Below are positions 25,509 to 33,400 of a DNA stretch of 64,000 bases, in pieces. The notes under the pieces were generated by a model that saw nothing but the letters and a program-made list of their open reading frames with translations, was not told the origin of the DNA and did no database searches. The stretch is from Bog-159 sp049516155 (GTDB lineage Bacteria; Acidobacteriota; Terriglobia; Bryobacterales; Bryobacteraceae). The position numbers and the translations under genes are program-made. Within the stretch, counting starts at the first letter, position 1, and each line of letters begins with the position of its first letter. Where the stretch lies: assembly GCA_049516155.1 (NCBI GenBank), contig JBEKTJ010000030.1, forward strand, positions 1 to 64,000. Reading direction: 5' to 3'.

Positions 25509-25570
25509 GCTTATGATAGAGGTTCTGGACATTATTCGGCTCGTCCCGCCAATCGCCGGGCAACGAACCA
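25509..25570 (+). repeat. Decayed duplicate of the region before NHL copy 1
   Basis: GCTTATGATAGAGGTTCTGGA, CTCGTCCCG and CGCCGGGCAAC here match, in order and with small gaps, the end of the 89-codon ORF and the gap before NHL copy 1 (about 23373-23507). This is the left shoulder of the tandem duplication that created copy 2. The small ORF is not preserved. Confidence 0.75.
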
Positions 25571-25586
25571 GGGGGTTTCATAAAAG

Positions 25587-27479
25587 GTGATTCGATTTAC
25601 TCTCGCATTCTTGTTTGTAATGAGCACGGTAGTGTGCTACGCCCAGCCGCAATATACCATTACCACGATCGCCGGACAGCTCGGCGAGCCCGGCGGTTAT
25701 TCCGGCGATGGAAACGCGGCGACCGGCGCGCTGCTCTGGGGGCCGGCGGACGTTATATTCGATTCGACCGGCAATTTCTACATTTCGGATTCCATCAATG
25801 ATCTGATTCGCCAGGTTAACACCAGCGGTAAGATTAGCACTTTCGCCGGCGATTGCCCCACGACGCCATGCGTCGGCGCGTTCGCGGGCGACGGAGCATC
25901 GGCCACGAAAGCCTCGCTGAACAGCCCATCGGGAATGACGTTCGACAGCAGCGCCAATTTCTACATTGCGGACAGCGGCAACTTTGTAATCCGGAAGGTG
26001 GCGGGAGGCACGATCTCTACTGTGGCCGGGAAAAACATAGGCGTCCCCTTTGGCGGGGATCTGGGCGCTGCCACCAGCGCGGGAATTACTCCCACCGGTG
26101 TGGCGGTGGATCCTTCCGGGAATATCTACATCGCGGATTCCGGCAACAACGTAGTGCGCGTTGTATGCCAAACACAGACCCCGATCGCCTGCACCAACAA
26201 CGCTTTCATCGGCGGCGCGGTATGGGCCGCGGGAGATATCAATACGTTCTCCGGAAACAATGCGACTGGCGCAGGTTATGTAGGCGACGGCGGAGTCGCA
26301 ACCGGCGCGCTGCTTAATAACCCCACGGCCGTGCTGCTTGATGCGAATGGCGATCTCTACATTTCCGACTCCGGTAACAGCGCGATCCGCAAAGTGGCTG
26401 CCGTGACCAGCATCATCACTACCGTTGCCGGCGATGGAACCGGCATCGCCGGTTACTCGGGCGACGGATTGCTGGCGACCCAGGCAAAACTCAACAACCC
26501 GAAGGGTATCGCGCTGGATTCGGCCGGCAATCTCTACATCGCCGACACCGACAATTGTTTGATCCGCATGGTCAATGCCGCGACCGGCATCATCACCACG
26601 ATTGCCGGCACTCCGCCCGCTCCCCTGCCCCTGTGCGGATCGAGCGGCGACGGAGGCTTGTCCACCAGCGCGGAATTGAACTTTCCTTCCGGCGTGGCCG
26701 CGAACGGCGGAATGGTCTATATCGCCGATTTCGGGAACAACGCGGTCCGGCTGCTGACTCCCGCACTGGAAGTCCCGAAGATCAATACGGGCGGCGTGGT
26801 AAACGACGCCAGTTACACGGCGCCGGTGGCTCCCGGCAGCATCGCTGCGGTTTTCGGGGATTTTTACCTGAGCTCCTCGTCGGCGGATACGGATCTTCCT
26901 TTAGTTACCAGCCTGCAGAGCCTTTCGTTTCAGTTCACAGGCGGCGTGGCGGCGCCCCTGTACTTCGTTTCGGGTGGGCAGGCGAATATTCAAGTGCCAT
27001 GGGATCTGGCCGGGCAGTCCACGGCTTCGCTCACGGCCACATTGAACGGCACGTCCGGCGCCGCTGAGACCTTGAATATCGCGGCATTCGCGCCGGCGAT
27101 TTTCACCCTGAACTCGCAGGGCAATGGCCCCGGGGCGATTCTAGATTCCTCGTATGACCTGGTGGGATCCTCCAACCCGGCGATCGCAGGCACAACTACC
27201 ATTCTGATCTACTGTACCGGCCTCGGGCCGGTTACCAATCAGCCGGCGACCGGTTCGCCCGCCCCCAGCAGCCCGCTTGCGGAGACCACCAATCAGCCAA
27301 CGGTGTCGATCGGCGGAGTGACGGCCACTGTGTCTTTCTCCGGTCTTGCGCCGGGCTACGTGGGCCTGTATCAGGTCAACGCCCTGGTACCGGCGGGGGT
27401 GGCAGCGGGTAGCGCCGTGCCCATGACGATTTCGATAGGCGGCGCAACTTCGAACACGGCCACGATCGTCGTGCAATAA
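25587..27479 (+). CDS. Secreted NHL-repeat protein with Solibacter-type C-terminal domain (copy 2)
   Basis: 630 residues from a GTG with AAAAGG just upstream. Signal peptide MIRFTLAFLFVMSTVVCYAQ. The architecture matches copy 1: six NHL blades (GDG.AAT..LL.P..VIFDSTGNFYISDSINDLIRQV and so on), then the TIGR03437 domain starting INTGGVVNDASYTAPVAPGSIAAVFG. It differs from copy 1 by an extra CPTTPC insertion in blade 2 and a disulfide-like pair in blade 6 (LPLCGSSGDGG). The N-terminal cytoplasmic segment of copy 1 is missing. Strong overall identity and the shared upstream remnant show a tandem duplication. Confidence 0.88.
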   Translation: MIRFTLAFLFVMSTVVCYAQPQYTITTIAGQLGEPGGYSGDGNAATGALLWGPADVIFDSTGNFYISDSINDLIRQVNTSGKISTFAGDCPTTPCVGAFAGDGASATKASLNSPSGMTFDSSANFYIADSGNFVIRKVAGGTISTVAGKNIGVPFGGDLGAATSAGITPTGVAVDPSGNIYIADSGNNVVRVVCQTQTPIACTNNAFIGGAVWAAGDINTFSGNNATGAGYVGDGGVATGALLNNPTAVLLDANGDLYISDSGNSAIRKVAAVTSIITTVAGDGTGIAGYSGDGLLATQAKLNNPKGIALDSAGNLYIADTDNCLIRMVNAATGIITTIAGTPPAPLPLCGSSGDGGLSTSAELNFPSGVAANGGMVYIADFGNNAVRLLTPALEVPKINTGGVVNDASYTAPVAPGSIAAVFGDFYLSSSSADTDLPLVTSLQSLSFQFTGGVAAPLYFVSGGQANIQVPWDLAGQSTASLTATLNGTSGAAETLNIAAFAPAIFTLNSQGNGPGAILDSSYDLVGSSNPAIAGTTTILIYCTGLGPVTNQPATGSPAPSSPLAETTNQPTVSIGGVTATVSFSGLAPGYVGLYQVNALVPAGVAAGSAVPMTISIGGATSNTATIVVQ

Positions 27480-27502
27480 GCCGGTGGCCCGGTTTCTTGC
27501 GT

Positions 27503-28891
27503 ATGTATACCGGCAACCATGAGTTGGTCCGGAATTTTCGCGGCCCATCCAGGGTTGCCGTTCTCTTTATCGCGTTATATGCTGCCATTACATTGGCTCT
27601 ACTGCCGCGCCTGTCGCTGTGGCTTGACGAGATCATCGACCTGCTCGGCACCCAAACGCACCATGTCCACGAAATTGTAGAGTACGCAGCTTCAAATCCC
27701 GGTGGCGCTCCAATCTGGTATCTTACACAAGCCCTGGCTGTCGGAGCCATGGGTTTTTCCGCGGTTTCCGCTAGACTGCCCGCCTGCATGGCCAGCATCG
27801 CTTCCTGTGTGGGGATGGCGCTCCTTGCGCGGAGGGCTGGGGGCCGGTGGCCAACCCTTTGTCTCGCCCTGTTCGCGCTGTTTCCGCTCCAACTCAGATA
27901 CGCTCTTGAAGGCCGGCCCTATGCCGAAGCTCTGTGCTTTAGTATCTGGGCAACCATTATTTTCTTGAGGCTTGTTGAACGCCCCGGAGTAATCACCGGA
28001 CTCCTGTACTGTCTATTGGTTGTCTTGGGTTTGTATACCCAGCCTTATTCGATCTTTGTACCGGCGGCCCAGGTGATTTGGGCGTTGACAAACCCCAGTG
28101 TACCGTTGCGGGCCCGTCTCCTGGCTCTCGGAGCCGTGTCGGTAGCGTGCGCCGCCTTCATCCCGTGGTTTGTATACGCTCGCCAAAATTGGCCTTCCGA
28201 TCTGGCGCCCGGAGTACGCAGGACGCTCCAACCCCGCATCCTGCTCCTTGTGCTTCGCGAGTGCTTGGGCGGCGGATATCCGCTATCGGTGCCTGCGATC
28301 CTGGCAGTTATTGCGGGTCTCCGGTCGCACTCACTCCGGCGTTCGGCCAAAGCCATGCTTCTTCTGACGATATTGCTGCCGATCGGGGCGGCCCTCTGGG
28401 TGGACTACCTGTTCGGCTATTTCGTAGCTATACGGCAAGCGATCTTTATACTGCCGGCCGTGGCATTGCTCGCCGCCAGCGGCGTAGAGTATATTGCGGC
28501 CAAACGGGGAGTCCTGCTTGCGGCGGCCTTGGCGCTGTTGATTCTGACCACCAGCCTGGTCTATGATATGCACTGGCTTATTAGACCGCGGGAGGACTGG
28601 AAGACAGCTACAACGGTACTGCAGCGGAGTGTCGACGGCGGGGCTTGTGCTCTCTTGGCCCCCGAGCGCACGGTTCAAATCTTCTTGTTCTTCGACCCGG
28701 GCCTCTTGCCTCGTTTGTATAGCGAGGCGTCCGACTTTTCGCAGTGCTCCCGGATCGCGGTTGCCGTTATGCCGCACGATCCGCTCGCTTCATCTGCTAT
28801 AGCCAAACAGCTAGCCGATCAGGGATTTCGACGGAGCCAGATGATCTTTGCGGGAGATCCCGCCGTGAGGTTATTCTCCAGGCCGGAATAA
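27503..28891 (+). CDS. Multi-pass membrane glycosyltransferase, GT39/ArnT-like
   Basis: 462 residues with about ten membrane helices. The first extracytoplasmic loop carries LPRLSLWLDEIIDLLGTQTHH, where the Asp-Glu pair after the first helix is the catalytic signature of GT-C enzymes that use a polyprenyl-linked sugar donor. LEGRPYAEALCFSIWATIIFLRL is also typical (RPY in the second loop). It is expected to transfer a sugar or mannose-like unit to lipid or protein on the periplasmic side. Before the transposon inserted, its stop lay about 5 bp from the stop of the convergent GT2/methyltransferase gene, so the two glycosylation genes were direct neighbours. Confidence 0.82.
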   Translation: MYTGNHELVRNFRGPSRVAVLFIALYAAITLALLPRLSLWLDEIIDLLGTQTHHVHEIVEYAASNPGGAPIWYLTQALAVGAMGFSAVSARLPACMASIASCVGMALLARRAGGRWPTLCLALFALFPLQLRYALEGRPYAEALCFSIWATIIFLRLVERPGVITGLLYCLLVVLGLYTQPYSIFVPAAQVIWALTNPSVPLRARLLALGAVSVACAAFIPWFVYARQNWPSDLAPGVRRTLQPRILLLVLRECLGGGYPLSVPAILAVIAGLRSHSLRRSAKAMLLLTILLPIGAALWVDYLFGYFVAIRQAIFILPAVALLAASGVEYIAAKRGVLLAAALALLILTTSLVYDMHWLIRPREDWKTATTVLQRSVDGGACALLAPERTVQIFLFFDPGLLPRLYSEASDFSQCSRIAVAVMPHDPLASSAIAKQLADQGFRRSQMIFAGDPAVRLFSRPE

Positions 28892-28904
28892 GACGGCTAG
28901 CGCT

Positions 28905-28912
28905 CGTTTTTC
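28905..28912 (+). repeat. Target site duplication, left copy
   Basis: CGTTTTTC, repeated exactly at 31956-31963 on the other side of the transposon. Confidence 0.9.
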
Positions 28913-28930
28913 GGTAGTGGGTCACTTTGA
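28913..28930 (+). repeat. Left terminal inverted repeat of the transposon
   Basis: GGTAGTGGGTCACTTTGA, perfectly complementary to 31938-31955. A TTGACA box lies just inside at 28943-28948. Confidence 0.92.
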
Positions 28931-28953
28931 TTTTTTTGGGGCTTGACACGCGC

Positions 28954-29583
28954 TCACGGATTGTGCTCTCTGGCCCTTACTTTCCGCCGCAACTTCTTGC
29001 GGGTTTTGAAACGGTCGCGCAACTGCTCAAGCAGCCCAACCCTACCCCTGCGAACGTACCGCAAGCTAAAGCCGGGGTCCGGCGCATCCACATCCCGGCA
29101 CAACTCGCATCTCGTTTTGTACGCGTGGCCTTCAGCGTCTCTGTAGGATATAACGATTGGAAGGCACGCCGGAGGGTTACCGCCGTGCAGCTTAAGATCC
29201 GTCCACACGCCTTGCAGGTCAGTGCTGGCATTGGCGCACGATGTCAGACCCTCAATAAAGCCGTCCCCGTCCAGCCGGTATAGAGTTGCGTCGAAATGAA
29301 GAACGTGGTCTCCGATCTTCGCTGATTCTATGTTTACGCTATACGCTGGCTCCCGGCTGGAGTTGAGGTGCATACCTTGCCGCAAGTTTTTGAAGCCGTA
29401 GCTAACCGCATCCACGATTGGGCCAGTATAGCGCGAGTTCTTGTATATAGAGTAAGCGGCACCGGCGGTGCCGAACATCAATAACACTTTCCCGGCCAAA
29501 TTCGTTGGAGCCTCTAGAATGAAGAACAAGCCAGTCTCTCCGATAGCGATGGAGATCCAAAAGAGCGCCTCCCGAAATGCCAT
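28954..29583 (-). CDS. Transposon passenger: membrane-anchored protein of unknown function
   Basis: 209 residues from the ATG at 29583 (MAFREALFWISIAIGETGLFFIL); the open frame continues to 29697 without a better start. There are two helices at the N-terminus (about 5-25 and 30-48, AGKVLLMFGTAGAAYSIY), then a soluble beta-rich domain of about 130 residues (VNIESAKIGDHVLHFDATLYRLDGDGFI, LPIVISYRDAEGHAYKTRCEL). A strongly basic tail ends in RFKTRKKLRRKVRAREHNP. It has no known motif. It lies 3' of the transposase on the same strand and ends only 24 bp from the left inverted repeat. Confidence 0.65.
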   Translation of the reverse strand: MAFREALFWISIAIGETGLFFILEAPTNLAGKVLLMFGTAGAAYSIYKNSRYTGPIVDAVSYGFKNLRQGMHLNSSREPAYSVNIESAKIGDHVLHFDATLYRLDGDGFIEGLTSCANASTDLQGVWTDLKLHGGNPPACLPIVISYRDAEGHAYKTRCELCRDVDAPDPGFSLRYVRRGRVGLLEQLRDRFKTRKKLRRKVRAREHNP

Positions 29584-29723
29584 GCTATAGTCCTTTTGCT
29601 GATGGTTTGCATTCGGGCACACCTCTCTGGTATCGTCTGAGTGTCTGCCCAAACGCATTTGCGTGAGGCCCGATTCGTAGTCGTGCCTCACGCGCAACTT
29701 GTCGATTTTATCACGCCGCGCAG

Positions 29724-29738
29724 TGCGCGAGCGCTCGC
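29724..29738. repeat. Internal inverted repeat 3' of the transposase gene
   Basis: TGCGCGAGCGCTCGC; its exact reverse complement is at 30621-30635. The core GCGAGCGCTCGC is itself a 12-bp perfect palindrome. Confidence 0.7.
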
Positions 29739-29757
29739 CCCAGCCGTTATGCGCGGC

Positions 29758-30606
29758 TTACGCCGCGATCCTAGCAGCTTGAGCGCTCACCAGCGCCGCA
29801 ACGTCTTCCATCGACCACAAGCGGCCTGTAACGCCAGCCGCCATCGCGGGCGTGACACGAAGGCTTTGATGGATGCGAACGAAGTTGTAGTGCATGAAGT
29901 GCAGGGCCACAGATGCCTCGTGGTTCTGGATCTTCTTTGAGAAGCCATTCGTCAGGCGAGTAAACCGCCGCATGGACATGCGCATCGTGAGATTCTGGCG
30001 CTCGATATAGCTGGTGCTGATGTGCTTCGGATCGGGATTGCCAATCTGGGCCTTCGGAGTACATCCCGTGCAGATGGCCGGGCTGTAGCGCTTCTGTTCC
30101 GTGGGATCGTTGCCGTAGACCTTCACCAGCATGGCGTAGTCAATGTCCGAGCCGAAGCTGTCCTCGACGGCACTGAGGTACATCTTGAGGCCATCCGTGG
30201 TCAGTTGTACACGGTGCTTGAGGCGGCTGGCAAGGTCCTGGATAAACTCGGTAGCGCAGCCCGGATCTCGCTTGCCTACCAGCCAGCACGGAACCAATTT
30301 GCTCTCCGCGTCGATGGCAACCCAGACCCAAGCATCGCCGCACGGTCCCTTCTCAGCCTTCGCCGGGGTGACCTGCCTTTGCTTGCAGCCGACATAGCTC
30401 CAGATCTCATCGCACTGCACAAGGCGGCATGGAAGATCGCGCATCACGCGGTCCTGGTACTCGTAGCAGGCGGCTCCGACCTCCACCAGGAGCCGGGTAA
30501 CCGTGCGCTTGGCAACGCCTAGCATCCGGCAGACGGAGCGGATGGAATTGCCTTCGACCAGGGCGGAAAGGATGCGGGCGCGCTCTCCGATGCTCAATTG
30601 GTTCAT
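29758..30606 (-). CDS. IS1-family-like DDE transposase
   Basis: 282 residues from the ATG at 30606; a longer open frame (to 31068) is a false extension running antisense to a passenger gene. An HTH lies at about 20-40 (SIRSVCRMLGVAKRTVTRLL). The catalytic DDE residues are Asp66 (CDEIWSYVG), Asp138 (TTDGLKMY) and Glu202 (SYIERQNLTMRM), all intact. WVWVAIDAESKLVPCWLVGKRD and ALHFMHYNFVRIHQSLRVTPAMAAGV are characteristic of transposases annotated as IS1 family in GenBank. A 12-bp palindrome (GCGAGCGCTCGC) sits 15 bp upstream of the start and could be an operator. Confidence 0.92.
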   Translation of the reverse strand: MNQLSIGERARILSALVEGNSIRSVCRMLGVAKRTVTRLLVEVGAACYEYQDRVMRDLPCRLVQCDEIWSYVGCKQRQVTPAKAEKGPCGDAWVWVAIDAESKLVPCWLVGKRDPGCATEFIQDLASRLKHRVQLTTDGLKMYLSAVEDSFGSDIDYAMLVKVYGNDPTEQKRYSPAICTGCTPKAQIGNPDPKHISTSYIERQNLTMRMSMRRFTRLTNGFSKKIQNHEASVALHFMHYNFVRIHQSLRVTPAMAAGVTGRLWSMEDVAALVSAQAARIAA

Positions 30607-30620
30607 GCTCCAATTGTAGC

Positions 30621-30635
30621 GCGAGCGCTCGCGCA
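30621..30635. promoter_or_regulatory. Palindrome upstream of the transposase start, possible operator
   Basis: GCGAGCGCTCGCGCA contains the 12-bp perfect palindrome GCGAGCGCTCGC, located 15 bp before the transposase ATG. It pairs with the copy at 29724-29738. Binding by the transposase HTH to limit its own expression is a guess. Confidence 0.4.
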
Positions 30636-30787
30636 TAGTCAAGGGGAAACTTGGCCTGCTACACTGAAAATACGGAAGGGCCGATTGCGAGTCGGCCCGG
30701 AATTGTTTCGGTGCGGGGCTGCGTTCCGCCGCAACTTGAGGATAGCATGTCGGGTCGAGCGGTGGCACCATCCCTGAAGGGGGCCGT

Positions 30788-31405
30788 GTGGACGTTGCCA
30801 TTACGGTGGTACTGGCCTTGGTCCAAGGCGTGTTCGGTTGGGCGGGGGCAGTGTTGTCTCTGAAAACTTGGAGCGCTCGCGCCCGTCGCCGCTTTGCAAT
30901 ACTATTTGTCACTCTTCCCCTGTTGAGCACAGGGCTTATCGGCTGGCTGGCGGTTCGTGGGAACCGTAGCAGCGAACAGAGTAAAAAGGCCATTCTTGGC
31001 GATGCCGAGCACCCGCCATTTCTCGCCGTCATAAGCATGCCAGGTTTCACGCGATTCGTGACCAACAACGGTTCGGACTACCCGGCCTATGGAATCAAAA
31101 TCCAGTTATATGACGACGCCGACAGCCGGATTGTGGTGCGTAGCTACGATTATTCCGAGATGCCCGCACATTCGGCATTTGTGGATGACGTTCCTTGGGT
31201 TCCTCCAGACGAAGTACCTGAACACCATTTCACCGGATATATCACCACTAGAGCGGGGTTATTCACCCAGGAACTCATACTGCGGCACGCGGAAAGTAAT
31301 CAGTGGTCGAGAGCGTCTCGGGTACGACAGGGAATGCGGACGCTTGAGGAAGACGTTGATAGTTCATGGCCGCGCGACAAGAACGGTCGAATCGGCTGGA
31401 AGTAA
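30788..31405 (+). CDS. Transposon passenger: second membrane-anchored protein, unknown function
   Basis: 205 residues from a GTG at 30788 with AAGGGGG upstream. There are two N-terminal helices (VAITVVLALVQGVFGWAGAV and FAILFVTLPLLSTGLIGWLAV), then a soluble domain with FTRFVTNNGSDYPAYGIKIQLYDDADSRIVV and HHFTGYITTRAGLFTQELILRH. The N-G-S-D-x-P-x-Y phrase is common in membrane-bound cargo proteins of unknown role. It is transcribed away from the transposase. Its architecture (two helices plus a beta domain) resembles the other passenger at 28954, although sequence identity is low. Confidence 0.65.
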   Translation: MDVAITVVLALVQGVFGWAGAVLSLKTWSARARRRFAILFVTLPLLSTGLIGWLAVRGNRSSEQSKKAILGDAEHPPFLAVISMPGFTRFVTNNGSDYPAYGIKIQLYDDADSRIVVRSYDYSEMPAHSAFVDDVPWVPPDEVPEHHFTGYITTRAGLFTQELILRHAESNQWSRASRVRQGMRTLEEDVDSSWPRDKNGRIGWK

Positions 31406-31419
31406 TAGGCTAAGCTAGT

Positions 31420-31641
31420 TCACCGGCGACGCAGGGAAGCCAGACACCAGGCAGATGTAGCGCCAACCGCCAGCACACAGATGGCCGTCATACCACGAAC
31501 CTCTGGGGCTAAAGTACCCCAACTCGGCCATCGATTTGGGTCGAATACCCACCACCACCACGGGTGCCACACCGAAGCCGCAGCTATAACCAGGAGCCAA
31601 ACGAAGGCGGCTCGCGCCCACGACCACGGATCGCGTGTCAT
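31420..31641 (-). CDS. Transposon passenger: small two-helix membrane protein
   Basis: 73 residues from the ATG at 31641, which overlaps the stop of the preceding passenger gene as ATGA. Two hydrophobic stretches (AAFVWLLVIAAASVWHPWWWWVF and MTAICVLAVGATSAWCLASL) suggest a hairpin in the membrane. It is rich in Trp (WHPWWWW). No family is known. Confidence 0.5.
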   Translation of the reverse strand: MTRDPWSWARAAFVWLLVIAAASVWHPWWWWVFDPNRWPSWGTLAPEVRGMTAICVLAVGATSAWCLASLRRR

Positions 31642-31889
31642 CTGCCGTTTTTCTTTCCCCACCGAGCCAATGCCGCCTTGCGGGCCGAGGCCTTCCGTTG
31701 GGCTGGACTGAGCCGCGCGTTTAGCGTGGCCGCTCCCTTAATCCCCCCACGGCTGCCCATGGCCCGCATAATCTGCTTGCGGATCGCCGGGTTATCCAGA
31801 TCCACGGGCGGCGCGGTGGCTTGCGCCACGATGGACGCTGCAAACTGGTTGATGTCCTGTGGTTCTCGCTTACGCGTGCGCTTGGGCAT
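31638..31889 (-). CDS. Transposon passenger: small basic protein, MPKR...ARKAALARW type
   Basis: 83 residues from the ATG at 31889 (MPKRTRKREPQDINQFAASIVAQAT). It ends GSRGGIKGAATLNARLSPAQRKASARKAALARWGKK. This GG-x-KG...LSP-x-R+-x-ARKAA-x-ARW pattern is shared by many small, highly basic bacterial proteins of unknown function, probably nucleic-acid binding. It begins 48 bp inside the right inverted repeat and is coupled to the 73-residue membrane protein by a 4-bp overlap. Confidence 0.68.
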   Translation of the reverse strand: MPKRTRKREPQDINQFAASIVAQATAPPVDLDNPAIRKQIMRAMGSRGGIKGAATLNARLSPAQRKASARKAALARWGKKNGR

Positions 31890-31937
31890 ACCCCAGTATC
31901 GGCACATTCCGGGGCAGCGCGTCAAGTTGTAACTTTT

Positions 31938-31955
31938 TCAAAGTGACCCACTACC
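31938..31955 (-). repeat. Right terminal inverted repeat of the transposon
   Basis: TCAAAGTGACCCACTACC, the exact complement of 28913-28930. Bases 31951-31953 inside it are the present stop codon (TAG, minus strand) of the GT2/methyltransferase gene. Confidence 0.92.
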
Positions 31956-33369
31956 CGTTTTTCACCGCGATGGCGATTATCGAGGTGGGCGGCCACGGCA
32001 GCCGGCGGTCGATGCGCCGCCACAGCCAGACGAGCCGGTCGAAGAAATACAACTGGAAGCGGCTAACGGTCTTTTTTCTTAGCAGTCGGCCGGTTATATA
32101 CCAAGCTGGCCGCGAGATGCGGTTGAAGTCCAGCATGCGCTCAACACGGAAACCTACCTGCTCCATTTTCCGTTGCAGTTCTGCGCGCGAGTAGCGGCGG
32201 AAGTGGCCGAGCGCCGTATCCAGCGAGCCAAAGATGTCCTGGCCTTGCGGCACCAGAACGATTGCCCGCCCGCCGGGCTGCAACGCCGTGTAAATGTTGC
32301 GCAGGGCTGCCATTTCGTCCGCGACATGCTCCAACACATTCAGGCACACCACGGAATCCACGGAGCCTGCCAGCGCAGCGAAATCCGCCGGGTCCGACAA
32401 GTCGCAGTGCCGCACCTCCATCTTCGGACGGTGCTGGAAACGGGCGCGCAGGCGCGCCAGATACTCGGGATCGATGTCTCCCGCGATATAGCGCTCGCGC
32501 CGTGGAGAAAGAACGCTGGTCAGATTCCCGATACCCGCCCCGGTTTCCAGCACCCGCTTCCCGATGTAAGGCTGGATGGTATCCGCCATCCAGCGATTGA
32601 AGCGGCGGGCGCCGGCGAGCGCGTCCAGGATATCGGGTCCGGAGTCTTTGTAAAGATCTCTGGTGAAGGCATAGCGCAGGATGACATAGACGGCGTCGAA
32701 GGCATCCTTCAGCCCGATCTTCTTGCCTTCCTCGTAAGTCCGGCCGTGATAATCGATGGGTGTTTCGTAGACGCGCACGCGGCGCTTGGCCAGCTTGATG
32801 GTCAGCTCCGGTTCGAGTCCAAAACGGTCGCTGCGGATGGGAATGCTTTGCAGCAGCGACGTGCGGAAGGCCTTGTAGCACGTCTCCATATCCGTCAGAT
32901 TCAGATCCGAAACAATGTTGCACATTCCGGTCAGAATCTGGTTGGCTACGGAATGCCAGAAGTAGAGCACCCGCCTTTCGCCCGAGATCACGAAGCGCGA
33001 GCCGTAAACCGCATCCGCTTTGCCCTCCAGCAGCGGGCCCAACAGGCGCCCGTATTCCCGCGGGTCGTACTCCAAGTCGGCGTCCTGAATAATGGAGAAC
33101 TCGCCGGTGGCGTGCTCGATGGCTGTCCGGATGGCGGCGCCCTTGCCCCGATTGCGGGGTTGCCGGATGAGCCGCAGCACACCGGTGTGGGCCGCGGCGA
33201 TCTGTTCCACAATGGCCGCCGAACCGTCCGTAGAGCCATCGTCCACTACCACGATCTCGCGTCCGATGCCCTCCGGCAAGGGCGCTGCAAGCACTCGTTC
33301 CAGTAGTGTTCCGACGAACTCTTCTTCGTTGTAAAGGGGGATCAGAATAGAGAGCGTGTGGTCTGCCAT
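31951..33369 (-). CDS. GT2 glycosyltransferase fused to class I SAM methyltransferase
   Basis: 472 residues from the ATG at 33369 (MADHTLSILIPLYNEEEFVG). The first 240 are a GT2 (DPM1/DPG-synthase-like) domain with VVVDDGSTDGS, IIQDADLEYDP (metal-binding Asp-x-Asp) and DRFGLEPELTIKLAKRRVRVYETPIDYHGRTYEEGKKIG. From about 265 comes a methyltransferase domain: GKRVLETGAGIGNLT (SAM site), GDIDPEYL, VVCLNVLEHV and GHFRRYSRAEL. It probably makes a polyprenyl-phosphate sugar and a methylated product at the membrane. The stop codon belongs to the transposon: the native end reads KNER-stop across the empty site, now KNG-stop. Confidence 0.88.
   Translation of the reverse strand: MADHTLSILIPLYNEEEFVGTLLERVLAAPLPEGIGREIVVVDDGSTDGSAAIVEQIAAAHTGVLRLIRQPRNRGKGAAIRTAIEHATGEFSIIQDADLEYDPREYGRLLGPLLEGKADAVYGSRFVISGERRVLYFWHSVANQILTGMCNIVSDLNLTDMETCYKAFRTSLLQSIPIRSDRFGLEPELTIKLAKRRVRVYETPIDYHGRTYEEGKKIGLKDAFDAVYVILRYAFTRDLYKDSGPDILDALAGARRFNRWMADTIQPYIGKRVLETGAGIGNLTSVLSPRRERYIAGDIDPEYLARLRARFQHRPKMEVRHCDLSDPADFAALAGSVDSVVCLNVLEHVADEMAALRNIYTALQPGGRAIVLVPQGQDIFGSLDTALGHFRRYSRAELQRKMEQVGFRVERMLDFNRISRPAWYITGRLLRKKTVSRFQLYFFDRLVWLWRRIDRRLPWPPTSIIAIAVKNG
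31956..31963 (+). repeat. Target site duplication, right copy
   Basis: CGTTTTTC, identical to 28905-28912. It lies within the last codons of the GT2/methyltransferase gene. Confidence 0.9.
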
Positions 33370-33400
33370 GGCGGCGGGAACCTCTATTGTACAGTAGAGG

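Larger units (their letters stand above)
28913..31955. mobile_element. Transposon with IS1-family-like transposase and passenger genes
   Basis: A 3,043-bp element bounded by perfect 18-bp terminal inverted repeats (GGTAGTGGGTCACTTTGA at 28913-28930, its complement at 31938-31955) and an 8-bp target duplication CGTTTTTC. Behind each end a second, imperfect block (CTTGACACGCGC against CTTGACGCGC) extends the similarity. GG ends and 8-bp duplications fit the IS1 family, whose larger members carry passengers; the ISXO2/IS1595 type is the main alternative. It contains one DDE transposase and four other genes, none of them antibiotic or metal resistance. It looks recent: ends and duplication are exact and the transposase is intact. 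Confidence 0.92.

Noticed and set aside
23600..27400. CRISPR-like or satellite repeats in the NHL genes
   Set aside because: The periodic sequence is explained by NHL blades of about 55-60 residues; spacing and sequence vary as in coding repeats.
30607..31068. N-terminal extension of the transposase frame
   Set aside because: Homology begins at the ATG at 30606; the extension is antisense to a passenger gene.
32173..33306. 377-codon plus-strand frame
   Set aside because: Antisense to the GT2/methyltransferase gene.
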